Assembly: GCA_023392995.1 (NCBI GenBank)
Contig: JAEWMZ010000016.1
Location: forward strand, 1 to 11,326
Origin: Bacillota bacterium
Lineage (GTDB): Bacteria; Bacillota; Clostridia; Lachnospirales; Lachnospiraceae
Direction: 5' to 3'
DNA: 11,326 nt
Positions 6,810 through 11,326 of the stretch are shown here, in pieces. The position numbers were made by a program, and so were the translations under genes. The notes beneath the pieces were generated by a model. The model was not told the DNA's origin, did not search any database, and saw nothing but the letters and a program-made list of their open reading frames with translations. The first letter of the stretch is position 1. The number at the start of each line of letters is the position of its first letter.

Positions 6810-7559
6810 ATGAAAACAACAAAAAAAGCAAGTGAGATGACAGCAAGGGAGTTAGCAAAGTATATTGATCAATCTGTTTTAAAACCGGAATTTTCGGAAG
6901 CCGAGATAAGAAAGTATATCCAGGAGGGAATTGATTATGGATGCGCAACTGTATGTGTTAATCCGGCATTGTTAGATATCGCAGCAGAGATGACGAAAGG
7001 AACAGATACGAAAATATGTGTTGTTTGTGACTTTCCTTTTGGATTATCAACAACGGAGTCTAAAGTAGCTCAGGCAGAAGCTTATTGCAAAAGGGGAGAT
7101 ATTTTTGAACTGGATATGGTTGCAAACTATGGCTTGATCAGAAGCAGAAAATGGGAGGAGGCCGAGAAAGACATAAAAGAAGTGGTGGATGTTTGCCATA
7201 AATATGGAACAACAGTAAAAGTCATTCTTGAGACAGATGCACTTACAAGAGAAGAAATTATCAGGGGGACAAAAATTGTTGTTGCATCAGGAGCAGATTA
7301 TGTAAAATCATCAACTGGATTTTTAACAGGTACAGAATGTGTCGGTGCGACTGTTGAAGTAGTTCAGATAATGATGGATGCTGCGGAGGGAAAAATCAAG
7401 GTAAAAGGTTCCGGTGGTATTCGTACAAGAGAACATTTCTTGAAGTTGATTGATATGGGTATTGACAGAATGGGTGTTGGATATAAATCAACTCCGCTTG
7501 TATTAAAGACGAATGATGGGGAAGTTAACAGATCATCGGTGCAAGGAGGAAGTTATTAA
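6810..7559 (+). CDS. deoC: DeoC-family (deoxyribose-phosphate aldolase-like) class I aldolase
   Basis: This 249-residue cytoplasmic TIM-barrel enzyme is predicted to cleave a sugar phosphate through a lysine Schiff base; classical DeoC converts 2-deoxyribose-5-phosphate to acetaldehyde and glyceraldehyde-3-phosphate. The catalytic set is intact: Asp102 (FELDMVANYG), Schiff-base Lys166 (DYVKSSTGF) and Lys199 (VKGSGGIRT). Several motifs depart from the usual ones (VANYG where VINIG is typical; CDFPFG where IGFPLG is typical; an extra GTECVGATVE segment; a MGVGYKST phosphate-site region). It may therefore be a divergent subfamily with another substrate, as found in sugar-catabolic operons. ATG 6810 follows AGGAAGGAAA (6791-6800) at somewhat wide spacing. 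It lies downstream of the GntR regulator, and no transporter or kinase accompanies it in the window. A strong AGGAGG sits inside its last codons (7545-7550), as though another gene once followed. Confidence 0.92.
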   Translation: MKTTKKASEMTARELAKYIDQSVLKPEFSEAEIRKYIQEGIDYGCATVCVNPALLDIAAEMTKGTDTKICVVCDFPFGLSTTESKVAQAEAYCKRGDIFELDMVANYGLIRSRKWEEAEKDIKEVVDVCHKYGTTVKVILETDALTREEIIRGTKIVVASGADYVKSSTGFLTGTECVGATVEVVQIMMDAAEGKIKVKGSGGIRTREHFLKLIDMGIDRMGVGYKSTPLVLKTNDGEVNRSSVQGGSY

Positions 7560-7700
7560 AAAAAGTACTATGATAGCGACACTTTGGGGGTGGATACGGC
7601 GTCATTTGCTGGAAGCATATAAACGGATAGTCCCTTACAGACGGATTACCAGGCGCATGCTTCGACAGGTGTCTTTTATTCTTGGAAGCCTCCTCTATAT
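7560..7700 (+). pseudogene. Possible decayed gene remnant after deoC
   Basis: Directly after the deoC stop the same frame reads plausible protein (YYDSDTLGVDTASFAGSI), a stop, then TDSPLQTDYQAHASTGVFYS, with no usable start codon. GC is about 51% by hand count over 7571-7670, against about 37% for deoC at 7441-7500. The AGGAGG at 7545-7550 would suit a gene starting near 7557. An alternative frame (7513-7749, 78 codons) overlaps deoC and ends in the terminator stem, so I do not accept it as a gene. The family is not recognised. Confidence 0.35.
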
Positions 7701-7702
7701 GC

Positions 7703-7764
7703 AAAAAATGGGTAGTTATGATTGTAAATCAAGCAAAAAACAATCATAAACTACCCATTTTTTT
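7703..7764. terminator. Bidirectional terminator between deoC and guaA
   Basis: ATGGGTAGTTATGATTG (7708-7724) pairs with CAATCATAAACTACCCAT (7741-7758) over 17 bases with one bulged base and a 16-base loop. It is flanked by six A on the left (7703-7708) and a run of seven T on the right (7758-7764). Both strands therefore have stem plus T-tract, which suits two convergent genes. Confidence 0.93.
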
Positions 7765-7834
7765 ATAGGGGCTTTATATCATATTCTCAAAACATAGTAA
7801 AATCAGGGTTAACAGAATTGTTAAATACTACAAA

Positions 7835-9370
7835 TTATTCCCACTCGATCGTAGCCGGTGGTTTCCCCGTAATATCATAGCAGATACGATTTACATGCTT
7901 TACTTCATTCACAATTCGATTCGATATCTTTCCAAGCAGATACCAAGGAAGCTCAGCGAACTCCGCAGTCATAAAGTCAGTAGTAGTTACCGCTCTAAGA
8001 GCTACTGTATAGTCATAGGTTCTCTCATCGCCCATAACACCCACACTTCTTAAGTTAGTCAGAACAGCAAAGTACTGACCAATACTGCGATCTAGTCCAG
8101 CCTTTGCTATCTCCTCACGATAGATATAGTCTGCATCCTGCAATATAGCAACCTTCTCAGGAGTAATATCACCAATGATACGAATCGCAAGACCAGGCCC
8201 AGGGAAAGGCTGTCTGAACACTAATTTTTCAGGAATTCCAAGCTCAAGACCGGCCTTTCTAACCTCGTCCTTAAACAGGTTGCGAAGAGGCTCGATAATC
8301 TCTTTGAAATCCACGTAGTCAGGAAGACCTCCCACATTGTGGTGACTCTTAATCACAGCGGATTTACCAAGACCACTTTCAATAACGTCAGGATAAATGG
8401 TTCCCTGTACAAGGAAGTCAACAGTACCAATCTTTTTCGCTTCTTCTTCAAACACACGGATAAATTCTTCACCAATAATCTTTCTCTTGGTCTCCGGGTC
8501 GGAAACTCCAGCTAATTTATCATAAAAACGCTGCTGTGCATTTACACGGACAAAATTAACATCGAACCCGGTAGTAAAGATCTGTTCCACCTCATCACCT
8601 TCATTCTTGCGAAGAAGACCATGATCTACAAAGATACAGGTAAGCTGCTTGCCTACTGCCTTGCTGATCATCACAGCAGCTACAGAAGAATCTACACCGC
8701 CGGAAAGCGCGCACAGAACCTTTTTATCACCGATCTTTTCTTTCAGAGAAGCAACCATTTCCTCAGCGAAGGAGGACATAACCCAGTCTCCGGAGCAATT
8801 ACATACTTTATATAAGAAGTTATGCAGCATCTTTGTTCCTTCCGGAGTATGAACTACCTCAGGGTGGAACTGTACACCATAAAGATTTTTCTCGGTGTTC
8901 TCAATTGCAGCGATTGGACAGGAATCAGACTTTGCAATGATATCAAAGCCGGCTGCAGGTGTCTCAATGTAATCGGTATGACTCATCCAGCAGATAGTAT
9001 TCTCAGAAATGTCATTGAATAACTTCGATGTTGTAGTTACATTGATTTCGGTACGTCCGTATTCTCTCAGCGGAGCCTTGGATACTTTACCTGCTAACAG
9101 ATGAGTCATGAGCTGGCATCCGTAGCAAATACCAAGGACAGGAATTCCTAAAGAGAAGATTCCAGGATCACAGCTAGGAGCTTCGGACTCATATACACTT
9201 GCAGGACCTCCTGTAAATATAATTCCCTTTGGATTTAATTCCTTGATATGATCAAGGCTGGTTGTGAAGGGCAGAACCTCACAATATACATTACATTCTC
9301 TGACTCTTCTGGCAATTAACTGATTATATTGCCCGCCAAAGTCAAGTACGATTACTAATTCTTTTTCCAC
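7835..9370 (-). CDS. guaA: GMP synthase (glutamine-hydrolysing)
   Basis: This 511-residue enzyme converts XMP to GMP with ATP and glutamine, the last step of guanine nucleotide synthesis in the cytoplasm. The N-terminal class I amidotransferase has GGPASVYE (54-61), nucleophile Cys82 in GICYGCQ, and the His169/Glu171 pair in GVQFHPEV. The ATP-pyrophosphatase domain has the P-loop SGGVDSS (223-229). The C-terminal dimerisation domain ends in the characteristic KPPATIEWE. Full length and no lesion. The start is GTG (9368-9370), chosen because AGGAGG (9378-9383) sits seven bases upstream and the protein begins right at the amidotransferase domain. It is transcribed towards deoC and shares a terminator with it. 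No purine riboswitch was recognised in its leader, although such control of purine genes is frequent in clostridia. Confidence 0.98.
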   Translation of the reverse strand: MEKELVIVLDFGGQYNQLIARRVRECNVYCEVLPFTTSLDHIKELNPKGIIFTGGPASVYESEAPSCDPGIFSLGIPVLGICYGCQLMTHLLAGKVSKAPLREYGRTEINVTTTSKLFNDISENTICWMSHTDYIETPAAGFDIIAKSDSCPIAAIENTEKNLYGVQFHPEVVHTPEGTKMLHNFLYKVCNCSGDWVMSSFAEEMVASLKEKIGDKKVLCALSGGVDSSVAAVMISKAVGKQLTCIFVDHGLLRKNEGDEVEQIFTTGFDVNFVRVNAQQRFYDKLAGVSDPETKRKIIGEEFIRVFEEEAKKIGTVDFLVQGTIYPDVIESGLGKSAVIKSHHNVGGLPDYVDFKEIIEPLRNLFKDEVRKAGLELGIPEKLVFRQPFPGPGLAIRIIGDITPEKVAILQDADYIYREEIAKAGLDRSIGQYFAVLTNLRSVGVMGDERTYDYTVALRAVTTTDFMTAEFAELPWYLLGKISNRIVNEVKHVNRICYDITGKPPATIEWE

Positions 9371-9574
9371 TTGATAACCTCCTAATAACTCCTATTCGTC
9401 GCGGTTCACGTTCATAAAGCCAATTGAGCGGCTTAATCGAAATGTAGATACATAATACAACATATTCTATAATTATGCTAGTGAAAATAACAAAAAAACC
9501 GCAAGTAACACGGAGTCAAAAACATTTTTGTTAATATTAGTGAGAATTTGTCATATGGAGTGGCTGCTAATGGT

Positions 9575-9604
9575 CAATATTCAGATAAGTTCTGGTAAAT
9601 ATTG
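9575..9604. repeat. 11-bp bulged inverted repeat
   Basis: CAATATTCAGA (9575-9585) pairs with TCTG (9591-9594) and AATATTG (9598-9604), leaving a 3-base bulge GTA and a 5-base loop. It lies just upstream of the promoter for the Hpt-like gene, so it may be an operator, or an RNA hairpin in a minus-strand leader. Confidence 0.5.
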
Positions 9605-9615
9605 AAAGTTTGTTG

Positions 9616-9644
9616 TTTACAATTTTTGAATGTTATGTTAAAAT
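9616..9644 (+). promoter_or_regulatory. Promoter of the Hpt-like gene
   Basis: TTTACA (9616-9621, five of six) and TAAAAT (9639-9644, five of six) are separated by 17 bases, predicting a start near 9651. This argues against translation from the ATG at 9654, which would sit at about +4, and supports the later start at 9705. Confidence 0.65.
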
Positions 9645-9704
9645 TATCCTAATGTGTGTATTTTTCGTCGGTTAAACTATTCATTAGTGGTAATGGAGGT
9701 CGTA

Positions 9705-10199
9705 ATGAGGGGAGAAGTAACAAAAGAGATGTTTTCCTGTGTTCCAGAGATAGATTTTAACTCTGGAAGTCGCTATTTTCTTGGAAATATGGATAACTAT
9801 ACAAAGGCGTTACTATCCACTTTAAAAAGCATTAAGACAAAATTAGCAATTCTTCAGAATATGTATTATACCGAGGAATACGAGGGTTTGCGGATGATTA
9901 CGCAGACTCTTCAGAAGATATTTCGCAATATTGGAGCGATATCGTTGACCGAAGAAGCGTATCAGTTAGAGACTAGTCTTATCAATGAAGATATTCTAAT
10001 GGTTAAGGAGCAGTTGGGAGCCTTTATTATCCGATTGCTGGATATCGTCGAAAATCTGGAGGTTCTTTTAAAACGTGCGAATGTAATTAGCGGCTTAAAA
10101 AGCCAGGAGGAGAACATCTCATTTTTGCAGTACGATTTTACAAAGACCAAAGAAAGCATTGAACGTTCTAAGAAAATGTTAAACCGGAAAATTATTTAA
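9705..10199 (+). CDS. Small Hpt-like helical protein lacking the phospho-histidine
   Basis: This soluble, almost wholly alpha-helical protein of 164 residues resembles a histidine phosphotransfer (Hpt) domain. It has an N-terminal GSRYFLGNMDNYTKALLSTL segment (21-40, like the G..Y.GN...Y...L start of Hpt helices), a second helix, then TQTLQKIFRNIGAISLTEEA (66-85) and LETSL, matching the Hpt pattern HTLKG..RNIGA..L...A..LE. The expected phosphoacceptor His is Gln67 and the following Lys is Gln70, so phosphorelay seems impossible; a docking or inhibitory role is an inference. The C-terminal ~50 residues form a further helix with many charges, possibly coiled coil. ATG 9705 is chosen over the in-frame ATGs at 9654 and 9693 because GGAGG (9695-9699) precedes it and the promoter lies close by. 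It stands alone, divergent from guaA and followed by a strong terminator. The Hpt assignment is moderate. Confidence 0.82.
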   Translation: MRGEVTKEMFSCVPEIDFNSGSRYFLGNMDNYTKALLSTLKSIKTKLAILQNMYYTEEYEGLRMITQTLQKIFRNIGAISLTEEAYQLETSLINEDILMVKEQLGAFIIRLLDIVENLEVLLKRANVISGLKSQEENISFLQYDFTKTKESIERSKKMLNRKII

Positions 10200-10215
10200 T
10201 ATTAAAAATGTAATC

Positions 10216-10260
10216 AAGATTCTATTCCTTATATAAATAAGAAGCATAGAATCTTTTTTT
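10216..10260 (+). terminator. Intrinsic terminator of the Hpt-like gene
   Basis: AAGATTCTAT (10216-10225) pairs perfectly with ATAGAATCTT (10246-10255), with further weak pairing in the loop. Seven T run through 10254-10260. It starts 17 bases after the stop codon. Confidence 0.9.
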
Positions 10261-10604
10261 GTATTAAAATCCTTGTTACAAAAATTAATTGATTCCGATT
10301 AATTGCTTCGCACGATTGGAGTCCAGTGAAAAGCCATGTTAGTTATAAAGGTTCATACTTATTGAACATAGCATTCTTTTCCTCTGCTATCAGGATTTTA
10401 CCACAAAGGTATTGCAAAGAAGGAATAATTCCTTTATATTGAAAGGGTATTACGGAAAGTGAAAGCTTTCCTTTGAGTTCTGGTATACCGGATCTTAAGA
10501 ACTGGGGGAGCTGATAGGAAGAGCGCAAGCAATTTCTAAAGGCTGTTAAAATCAGGTATTTTGTACTCACGAGAATAATGATCTTATTATGGAGGCGAGT
10601 TAAA
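10261..10604 (+). promoter_or_regulatory. Palindrome-rich region upstream of araD
   Basis: No gene is supported in these 344 bases. Inverted repeats in order are AATTAAT/ATTAATT (10283-10304), AAGGAAT-A-ATTCCTT (10420-10434), GGAAAG/CTTTCC (10454-10471) containing the palindrome GAAAGCTTTC, and AGTTCT/AGAACT (10476-10503) enclosing GGTATACC (10482-10489). No promoter with two good boxes was found. The clustering suggests operators for an arabinose repressor or catabolite control, or a structured leader. GAAAGCTTTC resembles a cre half-site pair but lacks the central CG, so a CcpA site is not claimed. Confidence 0.45.
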
Positions 10605-11306
10605 ATGCTGGAGAAATTAAAACAAGAAGTTTTTGAAGCAAACATGGAACTGGTGGATAAGGGTATGGTTATCTATACCTGGGGTAATGTGAGCGGTATC
10701 GACAGAGAGAGCAACTTAGTCGTTATTAAGCCTAGTGGTGTAGATTATGCAACGATGAAGGCTGAAGACATGGTAGTGGTGGATCTGGAGGGAAATCTCA
10801 TTGAAGGTAATTATAAGCCTTCCTCTGATACAGCAACTCATCTGGTGCTATACAAGACATATCCGGACATCGGCGGTGTGGTTCATACACATTCCACCTG
10901 GGGAGTAACCTTCGCTCAAGCAGGTATGGCAATCTCTGCGTTTGGTACAACCCATGCCGACTATTTCTATGGCGATATACCCTGTACTCGTGAACTAACT
11001 GAGCAGGAGATTAATGAAGCCTATGAGTATAACACTGGTGTGGTCATTGTTGAAACCATAGGAGATAAGGATGTTATGGCGGTTCCTGGAATCGTTGTTA
11101 AAAACCACGGGCCTTTTGCCTGGGGGAAGACAGCAGCAGGATCGGTGTACAATGCTGTAGTACTGGATAAAGTGGCAGAGATGGCTTATAAGACTATGAC
11201 ACTGAATCCAAGAGTACCAAGAGTATCTCAGTACCTGCTGGATAAGCATTACTTTAGAAAGCATGGTGCAAATGCATATTATGGTCAGGGTTCTGAAGAT
11301 CATTAA
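10605..11306 (+). CDS. araD: L-ribulose-5-phosphate 4-epimerase
   Basis: This 233-residue class II aldolase-fold enzyme interconverts L-ribulose-5-phosphate and D-xylulose-5-phosphate, feeding arabinose into the pentose phosphate pathway. Length and motifs match bacterial AraD (231 residues in E. coli). Substrate-phosphate residues lie in TWGNVSG (25-31) and KPSG (42-45). The zinc ligands are His94 and His96 (VVHTHS) and His168 (KNHGPFAWG), with Asp75 nearby. Asp119 (THADYF) and Tyr226 (NAYYGQ) correspond to the catalytic acid/base residues Asp120 and Tyr229 of E. coli. ATG 10605 is chosen because GGAGG (10591-10595) is nine bases upstream; the in-frame ATG at 10578 has no such site. No araA or araB gene is within the window. 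Fuculose aldolase is the main alternative fold relative, but the C-terminal YYGQ tail and overall match favour AraD. Confidence 0.96.
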   Translation: MLEKLKQEVFEANMELVDKGMVIYTWGNVSGIDRESNLVVIKPSGVDYATMKAEDMVVVDLEGNLIEGNYKPSSDTATHLVLYKTYPDIGGVVHTHSTWGVTFAQAGMAISAFGTTHADYFYGDIPCTRELTEQEINEAYEYNTGVVIVETIGDKDVMAVPGIVVKNHGPFAWGKTAAGSVYNAVVLDKVAEMAYKTMTLNPRVPRVSQYLLDKHYFRKHGANAYYGQGSEDH

Positions 11307-11326
11307 TGATAATACAAAAAGATGCT

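Larger units (their letters stand above)
9384..9653. promoter_or_regulatory. Divergent regulatory region between guaA and the Hpt-like gene
   Basis: On the minus strand the guaA leader contains a 5-bp AAGCC/GGCTT hairpin (9417-9434). A weak promoter candidate (TTGTTA, 16-base spacer, TATAGA) lies further upstream. On the same strand a CCGTG/TGCGG stem with two wobble pairs is followed by seven T (9492-9513 read in reverse), which could end a transcript before guaA. I looked for purine, T-box and other riboswitch cores and found none. Confidence 0.4.

Noticed and set aside
7513..7749. 78-codon open frame overlapping the deoC end
   Set aside because: It starts inside deoC in another frame, has an Arg-rich unnatural composition and ends within the bidirectional terminator stem.
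9384..9653. Purine riboswitch before guaA
   Set aside because: The conserved purine-aptamer loop and junction sequences could not be found on the minus strand.
10460..10471. CcpA cre site before araD
   Set aside because: TGAAAGCTTTCC lacks the central CG and is two bases short of the consensus, so it is kept only as a palindrome.
10343..10645. 100-codon minus-strand frame upstream of araD
   Set aside because: It overlaps the araD start and its ribosome binding site, has no good ribosome binding site of its own and no family resemblance.
10995..11303. 102-codon minus-strand frame inside araD
   Set aside because: It lies wholly antisense to the confidently identified araD; it is a shadow of codon usage.

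Overview
The window reads as chromosomal DNA of a low-to-moderate-GC Firmicute. The protein style (UvrA, YfbR-like nucleotidase, GuaA, AraD), strong GGAGG ribosome binding sites and intrinsic terminators with T-tracts point to the clostridia, most likely a Lachnospiraceae relative of Clostridium phytofermentans. This assignment is inference from sequence style and was not checked by a search. No rRNA, tRNA, CRISPR array, transposase or phage gene is visible.

Layout. (1) Bases 1-1524 are the C-terminal half of UvrA, cut by the window edge. (2) Bases 1678-2271 encode a YfbR-type HD 5'-deoxynucleotidase. (3) Bases 2473-3195 encode a protein resembling those labelled AlkZ-related, closed by a terminator near 3300-3344. 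(4) A roughly 700-base gene-poor stretch holds a 16-bp tandem repeat and a strong promoter. It leads into a secreted protein of repeated beta-rich modules (3910-5076), followed by a terminator-like nested inverted repeat. (5) Bases 5440-6231 encode a HutC/UTRA-type GntR regulator with its own promoter and terminator. (6) A 577-base intergenic region follows. It holds a near-consensus promoter overlapping a 9-bp-phased repeat array and a leader of about 330 bases for a divergent DeoC-family aldolase (6810-7559). Behind deoC are a GC-richer, gene-remnant-like segment and a bidirectional terminator. (7) guaA (GMP synthetase) runs convergently on the minus strand (7835-9370). (8) A divergent regulatory region separates guaA from a small Hpt-like protein lacking the phosphoacceptor histidine (9705-10199). 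(9) After a terminator and a palindrome-rich 340-base stretch comes araD, L-ribulose-5-phosphate 4-epimerase (10605-11306).

How the genes relate. Most genes look like separate transcription units. The clearest functional pair is the GntR-type regulator and the deoC-like aldolase: adjacent, same strand, each with its own promoter and operator-like sequence. This suggests sensing of a phosphorylated or amino sugar and control of an aldol-cleavage step, with signs of eroded genes on either side. UvrA, the possible AlkZ-related protein and the YfbR-like nucleotidase all touch DNA damage or nucleotide-pool upkeep, but they are not obviously an operon. GuaA is housekeeping purine synthesis, and AraD belongs to arabinose catabolism.

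No clearly new multi-gene system is apparent. The most interesting signals are the 9-bp repeat array at the deoC promoter, the histidine-less Hpt-like protein, the modular secreted protein and the decayed DNA flanking gntR-deoC.
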